IMG/VR virus record: IMGVR_UViG_3300042485_003294
Span: 1-38,992 of that record
From: a virus
Direction: 5' to 3' (one strand)
DNA: 38,992 nt
The number at the start of each line of letters is the position of its first letter. Positions within the stretch are counted from its first letter, which is position 1. Shown in pieces: positions 7,520-17,000 of the stretch. The notes beneath the pieces are model-generated. The model did no database searches. It was not told where the DNA came from and saw only the letters and a program-made list of their open reading frames with translations. The position numbers and the translations under genes are program-made.

Positions 7520-9097
7520 TTAGAAATCAAGTTTTACAGAAAAAACATCAACGGAGGTTGTTCTTGCTCTTGGAGCACTAAATTTACCTACAACCATTGT
7601 TTCTTTATTTGAATTTAATAGAGCAATTTCTGTAATATATTTTGTACCTGAAACATATGTTGGGTTTTGTGAATCTGTAAATTTACCATCGGGTAAATTA
7701 ATAACAAAATTCATTACCTGAACATCCGTCCCAATTACAGTACTTACGGTTCCTTCCGTATATGTTCTTTCTTTTCCAAAATTAGTTAAAGATGATGTAT
7801 AAAGGGTAGCACCAGTTATAGTACTTTCATTAATAGTAAATGTATGTCCCGTTTTTAAATTATTAATATCTCCACCCAAATCACTTGTAATATTTGTTAT
7901 GTACCATTGATTTGGTAATGGTTGGTCTCCATTATCTGTAAATTGATGTAGTATATGGATTTGTGTTGCGGTATATCCACTATTTAAATGTTTAAATCCT
8001 CCACTATTAAATTTAACACTAACATTTTCATTGTTAGTTGTACCCGTTACTTTCATAAAATAACTACAAGGTAAATCTCCTGACACTGTACCCCCACTTA
8101 AAACATATGTTACCCATAACGTTTGACCTGTTGTTAAATCTGTAATTGGGTTATCATTTGTAATATAACTACTAACTTTTGGTGCTGTTAGAGTATAATT
8201 TCTTGTGGAACCTGTATCTAACACCGCAACAATTTCTTGATCATCAAATACTATAATTTTTTGATTAAAGAAAATTTTACCAACACTATAATTATTAATA
8301 TCTAATAAATCAACATAATCAAGTTGAAAGTCTGAATTATATTCACTTGTTACTGATTTTGTTTTTCCTGTACTCATATGGAATGTCGTACCGGTAGTTG
8401 CATCACCCAATCTATGATACATTAAATTTGACATTGAAACTTCAAAATAATCTACATCGGTAATAGCATTAGGTGTTGTAGTACCACTATGGTTACTAAT
8501 GTAATCATCATATTTAAAAAACTTATATGGGTCCGCAGTTGTACCACTTTCTGAATAATGTAAAATTGCAATTGAATTTTGTTCTTCAGGTAATATTTCA
8601 ACCTCTTCCAACATTGTGTTTCTTATTGTTGTTCCTGTTATTGTTCCTCCTGAATAGTTAACAAAAGTTTGTCCTGTTGAAGATGTGTATCCTAAATAAC
8701 TTTTAACACCACTATAAACATTACTTTGGTAATCTTTTAATGCGATGTTATCACTAACACCTAATGGTTCGTTTTCCCAAACAGTGTTTAAAGTCCATCC
8801 ATTACTTGCCTCCATTACATTTCTACATTGTTGGTTTTCATCGTCAGGACTTTCAACAGGGATACCATAAATTGTAGAACCTGTTGCAGAATATAAAAAT
8901 GGGTACTTAACGTGTGTATTTTTATCAAGTGGTGAGAATACTCGTTGACCGGTAAGACCGCTTAAATTATAATTATATTCTGAATCACCTATAGAAAAAT
9001 AACTAATTAAGAAATCACCTTTAGCTATGGCATTTCTACCTGCTTTAGTTAATCTTGCGGAAACTGTGGGTGTAAACCCTGTATTTAAGAAACTCAT
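7520..9097 (-). CDS. Virion protein with tail-collar-fibre-like N-terminus (525 aa)
   Basis: The N-terminus reads LTKAGRNAIAKGDF, then FSIGDSEYNY at about residues 16-44. This resembles the start of P2 gpH-type collar/fibre proteins and of structural proteins in large phages (L-T-x-x-G-R-x-x-I-A-x-G ... G-D-x-E). The rest is Thr/Gly/Ser-rich beta sequence with many GTT and TGTT turns, ending in a short conserved-looking strand set (KYITEIALLNSN, then VVGKFSAPR). No PT linker, signal peptide or membrane segment is seen. It directly follows the gpI-like gene, the same order as P2 I-H, which supports a baseplate-attached fibre or wedge role. ATG 9097 is preceded by a TATTTATA box four bases upstream. 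The exact virion position is unknown. Confidence 0.8.
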   Translation of the reverse strand: MSFLNTGFTPTVSARLTKAGRNAIAKGDFLISYFSIGDSEYNYNLSGLTGQRVFSPLDKNTHVKYPFLYSATGSTIYGIPVESPDDENQQCRNVMEASNGWTLNTVWENEPLGVSDNIALKDYQSNVYSGVKSYLGYTSSTGQTFVNYSGGTITGTTIRNTMLEEVEILPEEQNSIAILHYSESGTTADPYKFFKYDDYISNHSGTTTPNAITDVDYFEVSMSNLMYHRLGDATTGTTFHMSTGKTKSVTSEYNSDFQLDYVDLLDINNYSVGKIFFNQKIIVFDDQEIVAVLDTGSTRNYTLTAPKVSSYITNDNPITDLTTGQTLWVTYVLSGGTVSGDLPCSYFMKVTGTTNNENVSVKFNSGGFKHLNSGYTATQIHILHQFTDNGDQPLPNQWYITNITSDLGGDINNLKTGHTFTINESTITGATLYTSSLTNFGKERTYTEGTVSTVIGTDVQVMNFVINLPDGKFTDSQNPTYVSGTKYITEIALLNSNKETMVVGKFSAPRARTTSVDVFSVKLDF

Positions 9098-9101
9098 ATT
9101 T

Positions 9102-9109
9102 TATAAATA
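9102..9109 (-). promoter_or_regulatory. TATTTATA box before the 525-aa virion gene
   Basis: Coding-strand context AAATATTTATAAAATATG; the box ends four bases before the ATG. If it is a -10-type element, the transcript would begin at or almost at the start codon (near-leaderless). If it acts in translation, it is an A/T-rich unstructured leader. Confidence 0.35.
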
Positions 9110-9130
9110 TTTTTTAATTTAATTAATCTA

Positions 9131-11710
9131 TTATTCAAAATATTCTTCGAATGTTGTAGTAAATTCACAATCCAATACGGTTGGTGTTGGGGTTACTGTT
9201 TTAGTTGGGGTTGGTGTAGGTGTTGGTGTTACTGTTTTAGTTGGGGTTGGCGTTTGTGTTTGTGTTGGTGTTTGTGTTGGCGTTGGTGTTGGTGTTAATG
9301 GTGGTAATTTATAACATTGAAAATTAATACTGTTTCTATCTTCCGTGGTATTATTATCATTTGGGGTACCATATCTTGGTCTAAGGTATGTGTGTTTTGA
9401 TCTATTAAATAAATTATTTTCAGTTAAATTTCCTCCTGTCCATAAAGTTGTTGCTGGAATAAATTGTTCAATAATTTTCATCCAATTAGGACTCATTTTA
9501 GTTATGAATTCATTTAAATCGACATCGGTATAAGGAGTAAAATTTGTATTCTTTACATATTCATTATAAACATTTTCCAATGAAAAATATGATTTATAAT
9601 ATTTTGATTCGCTTGTGGAAATAAAACTATTTAAAATTCCGTTGGTAAATTCTGAAAAAGTCACTCCCGTCGTATATTGTGGTGTAACTCCTCCAATTGA
9701 TATTTCTAAATTTCTTGATTGTCTATAGATATCGTATTCAATACATTGTGCCGATGATAAATAAACTCCAATATTCTTTCTATTAAGAATTAATTTAGAA
9801 TCGTATTCGTCGTCACTTACACTTATTTTTAAATTATCTATTTTAGGTTCTAATTCAAAACCATATTCTAATCCAGGTAATATTCTAAAATAATTAAAAT
9901 AATCCTCACCGTATGTATAATCTTTAGGTTTAGTTTTTATAGTTTTAGTTCTTCCTGTTAATTGAAAAACTCCATTTATAGTTGTACCGCTAGATGTACT
10001 TTCATCTAAAACATCTGAAGACCTATGACTTAATGTTAAATCATACCAACCTGAACCCTTTTGGAAAAATATATCATCTTTTTCGTTTGTTATTTTTCTA
10101 GGTAATCCATCAGTATCGACTGGATATTCATCTCTAGTTAAATTAGTTGTACCTGTTATTGTACCTCCATTAAACTCACTACCTGTATAACCAGTAATAA
10201 CATATTCGGTTTTTGTACCTTGTATTAAATTATAAACGTCACTTTGTACGTTATCATTTAATTTAGATTTTACTTTATAAACATACTCGTTTATTTTAAT
10301 CATTGGTTCTGGTGCTCCTAAAAATCTTAAAAAGAATTCGATTGAGTTCCTTGTACCTTTTGATTTATAAATGTGTGAAAGATTAACTAATAATCTTCTA
10401 TAAAATTCATGTTCAGATTCAATTAAGTTTTTACCAATTGACTGTCCACCATATACACTATCTTGTCTTGTGTATAAAGTATCTTCTATATTTTGTTCGT
10501 TAAATAAATTATGTGAATCTAACCCTAAATTATCTGATAAGTTTTTTAATAGTAAATCTGGAACGTTATTAATACCATCATATGTAACATTTCTCATGTT
10601 AGCGATGTTATCAATATATTTCTTTACCCTATCAAAACTTTGTCCATATAATTGAAATATTGTTTCTCCCTTTTTGTCATTTGTGTCGAATTCAAATAAC
10701 TGTGGTGCTGCTAAAAATCTAACAACTAAGTTAGATTTATAATCATCTATCTCGTCAGCTAAATCACTTAATTTTGAAATATAATCATCAAAATCTAAAC
10801 CTACAGTTTGTAAGTTCCATCCATCTAACGCTAACGGCCAATTAACTTCAACAGTAATAATATCTGTTGTTCCTCCATCAGAACTATCTCTTGGTACTTT
10901 AAAACTTGCCTCGTATTTTGGATTGGTTTCTCTATTAAGTAAAAGTTCTTCTAAGTCATCTAAATTATTAAAGAACTCTTCAGTTACTCCATTATTTGGT
11001 CTAATTAAAAAACTATCTGTGGTTCCTGTAATTCCACTAAATGGGTTACCAGAAACTTTTAAAGTAATATTTGTGGTACTTGTTGGTTCGGAATATGATA
11101 AAATATCATATGTTACTCCACCATAATCTACAACGTATTTTTTATATGTGGAATAAAAATTCCTAAAATTGTTACTTGTCTCACTAATCGTTAAACTTTG
11201 TGGTTCATTAATGACAATATCAAATGGATTATATAGACTTGATTTTTCTATTTCAAATTCTGTTGTTTTTGATATTGTATCGTATGTGATATTCTGTGCA
11301 GTATAATCTGAAATTCTAACAGGTATTGTACCATCAACATAAAGTGCCGCTGGAAACTTTTTTACAATTCTTGATATTGATACGTTTAATCTTTGTTTTA
11401 ATGAACCGAATAAAGATTTACCTGCGTCGTCAGTACTACCTTTGAATTTAATACTTTCTTTTTTCTCTGTGACACCATCTTGTGTTGTTACCGCGGTTGT
11501 CTCTTCTTTTAATGAATCTAACGTTAAGAAATCCGAAAATGGTGATGTTTTAAAATTTTTACTATCTCTTTGTGGGATAATTTTATCTAACGCAAAATTG
11601 GTATTGGTTAATTGACTGCTACCGTCGGTAATTTGTACACCGACTAAACTATCACTAAACGTTTGTAATCCATTCGCCGCTTGGCTTGGTACCTTTGTAA
11701 ATTTTGCCAT
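9131..11710 (-). CDS. Baseplate protein with P2 gpI-like domain and C-terminal PT linker (859 aa)
   Basis: Residues about 330-465 match the tail protein I pattern: FLAAPQLFEFDT, NVPDLLLKNLSDNLGL, then RRLLVNLSHIYKSKGTRNSIEFFLRFLGAP. The KGT-x-x-S-I-x-x-x-L-x-x-L-G stretch is the hallmark of this baseplate family, which in P2-like phages and contractile injection systems sits at the baseplate edge and carries fibres. The family is usually about 180-250 aa, so this is a much enlarged version with long beta-rich flanks. Residues 803-847 are a PT linker, and the protein ends in VLDCEFTTTFEEYFE, a peptide repeated in the 754-aa protein. The ATG overlaps the preceding stop as TAATG. Confidence 0.82.
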   Translation of the reverse strand: MAKFTKVPSQAANGLQTFSDSLVGVQITDGSSQLTNTNFALDKIIPQRDSKNFKTSPFSDFLTLDSLKEETTAVTTQDGVTEKKESIKFKGSTDDAGKSLFGSLKQRLNVSISRIVKKFPAALYVDGTIPVRISDYTAQNITYDTISKTTEFEIEKSSLYNPFDIVINEPQSLTISETSNNFRNFYSTYKKYVVDYGGVTYDILSYSEPTSTTNITLKVSGNPFSGITGTTDSFLIRPNNGVTEEFFNNLDDLEELLLNRETNPKYEASFKVPRDSSDGGTTDIITVEVNWPLALDGWNLQTVGLDFDDYISKLSDLADEIDDYKSNLVVRFLAAPQLFEFDTNDKKGETIFQLYGQSFDRVKKYIDNIANMRNVTYDGINNVPDLLLKNLSDNLGLDSHNLFNEQNIEDTLYTRQDSVYGGQSIGKNLIESEHEFYRRLLVNLSHIYKSKGTRNSIEFFLRFLGAPEPMIKINEYVYKVKSKLNDNVQSDVYNLIQGTKTEYVITGYTGSEFNGGTITGTTNLTRDEYPVDTDGLPRKITNEKDDIFFQKGSGWYDLTLSHRSSDVLDESTSSGTTINGVFQLTGRTKTIKTKPKDYTYGEDYFNYFRILPGLEYGFELEPKIDNLKISVSDDEYDSKLILNRKNIGVYLSSAQCIEYDIYRQSRNLEISIGGVTPQYTTGVTFSEFTNGILNSFISTSESKYYKSYFSLENVYNEYVKNTNFTPYTDVDLNEFITKMSPNWMKIIEQFIPATTLWTGGNLTENNLFNRSKHTYLRPRYGTPNDNNTTEDRNSINFQCYKLPPLTPTPTPTQTPTQTQTPTPTKTVTPTPTPTPTKTVTPTPTVLDCEFTTTFEEYFE
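9170..9300 (-). repeat. PT-linker array in the gpI-like gene
   Basis: Imperfect 6-base periodicity (ACN CCN codon pairs) encoding about 45 residues of TPT and TQT units with two KTVTP insertions. It is the only array in the baseplate half of the block and ends 13 codons before the stop. Confidence 0.9.
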
Positions 11711-12636
11711 TATTCGGTAATGTTGTCAAAGTCTAAACTTTCATCAATGATTTCTCTCTCTTCTCTAACCTCATACATTGTTTCATTGAATTCATCTTTA
11801 ACTTCAAACAAGTTATATTGTTTGTATATTGCGTTATTGTTATTATTATCATAGATGGTGTAGATACCCGGAGTAATCGCCTTCGTTTGATTACCATAAA
11901 GAGCGTGAGCCAATGTACTTGCATCATGTTCTACCATTTCTATTTCAAGTGTAGTTGGGTTAAAAAATGTATTTGTTAAAATAATATTTTGTCCTGGTTG
12001 TCCAATAAATGGAACCACATTCGGTCTACTTGATGGTGAGGATGAAGGTGTTATTGTTAAAAACACCAAATTTGATGTTTGGTCTGTATATTGATAACGT
12101 ATTGCTTTATCTGTTGAATTAGACAAATTTGATACTATTGGTTGACAATAAAATGAAGATGTGACAACTCTATAAAAGTTTGGTATTTTTTGAAAAGTAC
12201 CATTTGTATTAATATATTCAATTCTATACCCAACTAAACCTTGTGGTGTAAATCTATTTCTATATGCTGCAGGTACGTTATTTAAATCAATAACTAAACC
12301 CCTAACAGATGGTAATGATGCTAAGACTCCACAATCTGTGATTGATGTTCTAATTTGTTTAGGTCTAAGATGTAATGTGTAAACACCAAGTTCTGAGAAT
12401 TTTTCAGATGTTAACTTCAAATTGTATAAACCTCCCAAGATTTCATTTCCTTGTACATTAGAATCGTCAACTGTATTCTGATTATGATATACCGGTGTTA
12501 AAACGTCCTCAGCATTTAATCTTGTCAAAGTAATTGGTGCTGTGGTTGTTCTACCAGAAGTATAATGATATAAAATCTCAACATCTTCTGGTGATACATC
12601 TGCGGGTCTTACTATACCATAACTTCCTACTGCCAT
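11710..12636 (-). CDS. Probable baseplate/virion protein, unknown (308 aa)
   Basis: No family is recognised. The first 60 residues (GIVRPADVSPEDVEILYHYT) and the LHLRPKQIRTSITDCGVL segment at about 98-115 look like an ordered beta-rich virion domain. After that come VRGLVIDLNNVP, then a PSSSPSSRP spacer, and the tail is strongly acidic (EVREEREIIDESLDFDNITE). There is no signal peptide or membrane segment. The gene is translationally coupled to the gpI-like gene by TAATG, which suggests the two products act together at the baseplate. A TATTTATA box lies 11 bases upstream of the ATG, so a transcript may begin here. Confidence 0.75.
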   Translation of the reverse strand: MAVGSYGIVRPADVSPEDVEILYHYTSGRTTTAPITLTRLNAEDVLTPVYHNQNTVDDSNVQGNEILGGLYNLKLTSEKFSELGVYTLHLRPKQIRTSITDCGVLASLPSVRGLVIDLNNVPAAYRNRFTPQGLVGYRIEYINTNGTFQKIPNFYRVVTSSFYCQPIVSNLSNSTDKAIRYQYTDQTSNLVFLTITPSSSPSSRPNVVPFIGQPGQNIILTNTFFNPTTLEIEMVEHDASTLAHALYGNQTKAITPGIYTIYDNNNNNAIYKQYNLFEVKDEFNETMYEVREEREIIDESLDFDNITE

Positions 12637-12647
12637 ATCTTTTTATT

Positions 12648-12655
12648 TATAAATA
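12648..12655 (-). promoter_or_regulatory. TATTTATA box before the 308-aa gene
   Basis: Coding-strand context TTATATTTATAAATAAAAAG. This copy contains both TATATTTA (Bacteroidota -7-like) and a perfect TATAAATA (T4-late-like), 11 bases from the ATG. It leaves room for a very short leader. Confidence 0.42.
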
Positions 12656-12661
12656 TAATTT

Positions 12662-13270
12662 TTATTGTTTTTTTACTTTAAAATACCCACCACTGTACAC
12701 ACTTAGTTCTCCCATGTTATCAACTTCACCCAATCTTAGGTTAACTTCCATCACTCCTTGTTTACCTCTTTCAACAAAAACATCAGAATAAACAGTTGGT
12801 TGTTCCACAAATCCTAAGAAGTGTTCATTCCTCGTTAATATACCGTCAAATATCTCTTCTTTTGTAAATCCAGTGGTATTACCTGTAATCATGGTATAAC
12901 CGTCCTCATAGTCTCTATATTGTAAAACACCTGTTACAGTTGACCCAACATGTGATAATGTATATCCTGTCCAACCTACTCCTTCTGAATTAGAACCAGA
13001 TGTTAAAGTCTGTGTAAATCCTGTTGATCCATATTTTCTTAATTCATCAATTCTACTTCCCCCAACTCCTAAATAAGTGAATGTCGTATTTCCAGTATAT
13101 GGATATGTGGGTGTTTGTCCCAAAGTGGTATTATCGTGTTGATAATAACCCGAATCTCTAAAATCTAAAAAACTTTGTGTTACCGAATCGATAGGTGAAT
13201 ACGTACCATCTTCCAAAAGGAATGATGGGATAACGAATGACATTGTTGCAAAACTACCGAAATTTGACAT
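12662..13270 (-). CDS. Virion structural protein, unknown (202 aa)
   Basis: No named family is recognised. The C-terminal 40 residues, DVFVERGKQGVMEVNLRLGE followed by VDNMGELSVYSGGYFKVKK, look like a compact conserved domain that I associate from memory with structural genes of large myoviruses. The middle part is Gly/Thr/Tyr-rich beta sequence. It is soluble and has no PT linker. The ATG at 13270 is preceded by the two-stem inverted repeat at 13278-13319, the most elaborate leader structure in the virion block, so this gene may be separately controlled. It sits between other small virion genes and ahead of the 308-aa and gpI-like genes. Confidence 0.75.
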   Translation of the reverse strand: MSNFGSFATMSFVIPSFLLEDGTYSPIDSVTQSFLDFRDSGYYQHDNTTLGQTPTYPYTGNTTFTYLGVGGSRIDELRKYGSTGFTQTLTSGSNSEGVGWTGYTLSHVGSTVTGVLQYRDYEDGYTMITGNTTGFTKEEIFDGILTRNEHFLGFVEQPTVYSDVFVERGKQGVMEVNLRLGEVDNMGELSVYSGGYFKVKKQ

Positions 13271-13277
13271 AATTTAA

Positions 13278-13319
13278 ATTGTACACTAGTAAATATCTTT
13301 ACTATGTATTTGGTACAAT
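13278..13319. promoter_or_regulatory. Two-stem inverted repeat just upstream of the 202-aa gene
   Basis: Outer arms ATTGTAC (13278-13284) and GTACAAT (13313-13319) are perfectly complementary. Inside them, TAGTAAA (13287-13293) and TTTACTA (13298-13304) form a second perfect 7-bp stem around a 4-base loop. The structure ends 7 bases before the ATG. It could be an operator for a dimeric regulator or an RNA hairpin controlling access to the start codon. There is no T-run, so it is not a terminator. Confidence 0.5.
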
Positions 13320-13349
13320 ATAAACATTTAATTACTTTTAATAAATGGA

Positions 13350-13964
13350 TTATTCTACGAACCAATAAAAGTTAAAATCTCTAGATAACCCTGTTGGGGT
13401 ATAGGTTACTCTATATGTTGAGGTATTAGTTGAACCATCTGGAGTATAGGAAGTTCTTGTTTCCCCGAACAATTCTAAAACATCACTATTAGGACCTACA
13501 ATACGAGTTCCTAAAGTACCAGCTAAAAAAGGTCCGGTACTGAGTCCACCTACTGTTGATACGTGTGTAAGTGTAAAATCTGACGCATTCATAAAAGGAT
13601 AAACATCCGTCGACCCAATTACCAATTCATAACTACCAGCCACGCCATCACGACCACCACCCGCAATAAAAGTTTCAGGTGATCCACCAAATGTGGTAGG
13701 TTCAATTGGGTCCGGTCTATAATCCTGTAATGCCCCTGATGAAACATCAATTTGTGTGCTATATGTGCAAACTCCGGTACTTGCAACCCTCACATAAACA
13801 TCTCCAGGTTGTACAGTTACATTATATCCCGAAATTAATGATGCTCTTGATACGTTAGTTGCATATTGAGTTACCACGTCTGAACTGTTCACAATTGATA
13901 TTGTGAAATTATTAGGTGCCGTCGCAGAACCTAATCCTGTTGCTGTTACTGTTACTACTGCCAT
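13350..13964 (-). CDS. Probable virion protein, beta-sandwich type (204 aa)
   Basis: No family is recognised. The N-terminal 75 residues (VTVTATGLGSATAPNNFTIS ... GYNVTVQPGDVYVRVAS) alternate hydrophobic and polar residues like an Ig/fibronectin-type beta-sandwich. A glycine-rich hinge (FIAGGGRDGVAG) leads to a second beta-rich half ending in FNFYWFVE. No signal peptide, membrane segment or PT linker is seen. It follows the giant 2385-aa fibre gene by 44 bases; that spacer is mostly A on the coding strand and carries a TATTTATA box four bases before the ATG. A minor fibre or decoration role is possible. Confidence 0.72.
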   Translation of the reverse strand: MAVVTVTATGLGSATAPNNFTISIVNSSDVVTQYATNVSRASLISGYNVTVQPGDVYVRVASTGVCTYSTQIDVSSGALQDYRPDPIEPTTFGGSPETFIAGGGRDGVAGSYELVIGSTDVYPFMNASDFTLTHVSTVGGLSTGPFLAGTLGTRIVGPNSDVLELFGETRTSYTPDGSTNTSTYRVTYTPTGLSRDFNFYWFVE

Positions 13965-13968
13965 ATTC

Positions 13969-13976
13969 TATAAATA
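13969..13976 (-). promoter_or_regulatory. TATTTATA box before the 204-aa gene
   Basis: Coding-strand context ACAAATATTTATAGAATATG, with the same four-base distance to the ATG as the copy before the 525-aa gene. The preceding 30 bases are almost pure A. Confidence 0.35.
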
Positions 13977-14008
13977 TTTGTTTTTTTTTGTTTTATTCTT
14001 TTTTTTAA

Positions 14009-17000
14009 TTAGTTAATTTCTTCCAAATCACTACAGTTCATTAAACCTAACGATGCACACGGTGAAGTGTAATCACTACAAAATCCACCAGGTTCAGCTT
14101 TACATGAATAAGTAGTGGTACCGCCACCTCCGCCACCAGTTGGTGGTACATAAGGGTCGTTACCTCCACACCATTGGCTATTATCACATTTTCCACCTAT
14201 TCCAACTACCATTCCAACATCTTCAACAAATTGGTATCCAGAAACACCATATCTATATGATGGTGATATGGTACTACAAATGTTAATTAATATACCTCCA
14301 CTTGGACCAACAGCTTGTTCGAAACTACTATATGGTTGAGTAACGTATGTATTATCAGTTTTTCTATATTCAATATATAAGTCTTGACCATTGTTCGTTA
14401 ACATAATATTTGGAATGAAAATACTATAACAAGTTCCTAAACAAGCTGTAGTGACAACCACCCCACTAGTTGTAACACAACCATTAGCATCGGTAACCTC
14501 AAGACAGTATCCATATTCATCAATACTACTAACAGAAACAGATGGTGACCCTGAAGTTACACCTGTGTATGTTCCAACTAAAGTTCCTCCACAAGTATTA
14601 TAAGGTGCTGACGTGTCAGCATATAATCTATATGTTTTAGGGAATACTCCTCCAGTTGATGACAATGTAATTGCACCATCCGCACCACCATTACAAGATG
14701 CATATGTATCAACTGTAATAGTTGCGGTTTGTTCTGCAGGTTGAGTAATTACTATTGTTGTGACAACATTTACACAACCTACCCCGTCTTTAACGTATAT
14801 TGAATACGTCCCGATAGTTAAATTACTGAACGTACCGCTTGATTGGTAATTTTCTCCGTCTCTTGAATAGGTATATCCAGAACCACTTCCGCCTGATGGA
14901 CTTGATACGGTAATTGAACCGTTAGATCCACCATAACAGCTTACATTAGCGGCTAATGTATTTGCGGTAGGTGCTGATTTAGTAATGTTAACGTTTAATG
15001 GTGAAGATAAACAACCATTAGTATCTCTTGATTCTAAACTATGTATTGTTGAGGGTAAGTCACTAAATGTACCACTTGATTGCCAAGTACCTCCATTCAT
15101 TCTAAATTCATATGATCCGTTACCTCCACCAGCACTTACAACGATACTACCATTAGAACCATTCCAACAAGTTGGAGCCGATGATGAAGATAATGAAATG
15201 GTAACCGCAGCTGGTTGAGTTATTGCAATAGAATATGTTCTTTCACAACCAGCACTATCTTTTACATATAATGTATATGTTCCGGCAGTTAAACTTGAAT
15301 AAGTTCTAGATGTTGTTAAAACTTGGTACGTACCACCTGCATTTATTTTTGTAGAATATGGCCCACCTTGACCACCTGAAGGTGAATTAACCACTATACT
15401 ACCATTACTACCACCATTACATGTAACATTTTCTTGTGTGTACGATGCACTTACTATTGTTCTATTTAATGTTACACTGGTTGACCCAACACAACCCGCA
15501 CTATCTTTAGCATATATTGTATATGTACCATTTGTTAATGAACTAAATGTTGTTCCCGTTTGGTATGTAACATTATCTTTTGAATAGCTATATCCTGAAC
15601 CGGAACCTCCACTAGCACTATTAACTAAAATAGAACCGTCGGTATCTCCAAAACATGTCGGATTTGTTCCTGTAGCACTTACCGAAACAGCTGTTGGTTG
15701 TGTAACGGTTGCATTTGTGCTGCCAACTTCACCATATGTATCTTTAGCATATATTGTATAACTACCCGCAGTTAAAGATGAGAATGTGCTACTAACTTGA
15801 TAATTTGTTCCGTCTTTAGAATAGGTATAATTTGCAGTTCCACCAGCAACACTACTTACAACAATTGAACCGGTACCTCCGTTACACGTTGCATTAGTTG
15901 TGGTCAATGTTGGTGTTATTGTAACGTCAGTTATTGATATTGTTATTGTTTTATCAAATGTTAAACTTGTACTATCAGTTACTCGTACTCTAATTGAATA
16001 TGATGACTTATCTTCATAGTTGAACACAACTGCACTTTTTAATACTCCCGATGTAATTGTGAAACTACTATTATCAGGATAATTTACAGTATCGTGTAAT
16101 GCAAATGTCATTGCACCTCCTTCTTGGTCTGTGGCTGAGAATGTACCTATTGTTGTACCTGTTGGTACATTTTCGGATATTGACGCTGAACTTATTGAGA
16201 TATCGGTTGGTGCCTCGTTTACGTTTGTAACTGTGATTGTAAATGTTGCTTCGTGATATAATCCACCTGCATCTGTTGTTCTAACTCTAATTGAGTAGGA
16301 TGATTTAGCCTCATAGTTAAACACAGATGTATTTCTTAAATTCGCACCACTAATATTAAATGATGCATTATCTGTGTCATCAGTACCCGCAACTAAACTA
16401 TATGTAAATGTATCTCCACTATCCACGTCTGATGTTGAGAATGTACCTATTGTTGTATTTGCTGTTGTATTTTCAGCTTGTGATGTATTACTTAATAATA
16501 ATGCATATGGTGTTTCATTAACATTATTTATAGTAATTGTAAATTGTTTTTCAGTATATTGTCCAATGCTATCCGTACTTCTAACTCTAATTAAGTATGA
16601 AGTTTTCGATTCGTAGTTTGGTATAAATCCATTTTTTAACGATGAACCTGTTATTGTAAAACTACCATTGTTATCGTCCCCTGTACCTGCAACTAATGAA
16701 TAAGTATATGTATCATTTGAATCAAGACTTGTTGAGCTAAATGTACCTATGGTTGTACCTGTTGCGGTATTTTCATTTATTGAACTATTGCTCAATGAAA
16801 TATCTGTTGGTGGATAGTTTGGCGTACTTGTTGGTGTAGGTGTTGGGGTTGGGGTTAACACTTGTACAGATAGACCGAACTCACAAATTGATGTAGGAGT
16901 CGGTGTCATTGTTGTGGTTACAGTTGGTGTTAACGTAATCGTTGGTGTAACGGTTGGAGTTAACGTTGGGGTACTTGTAACAGTTGACGTTGGGGTTGGT

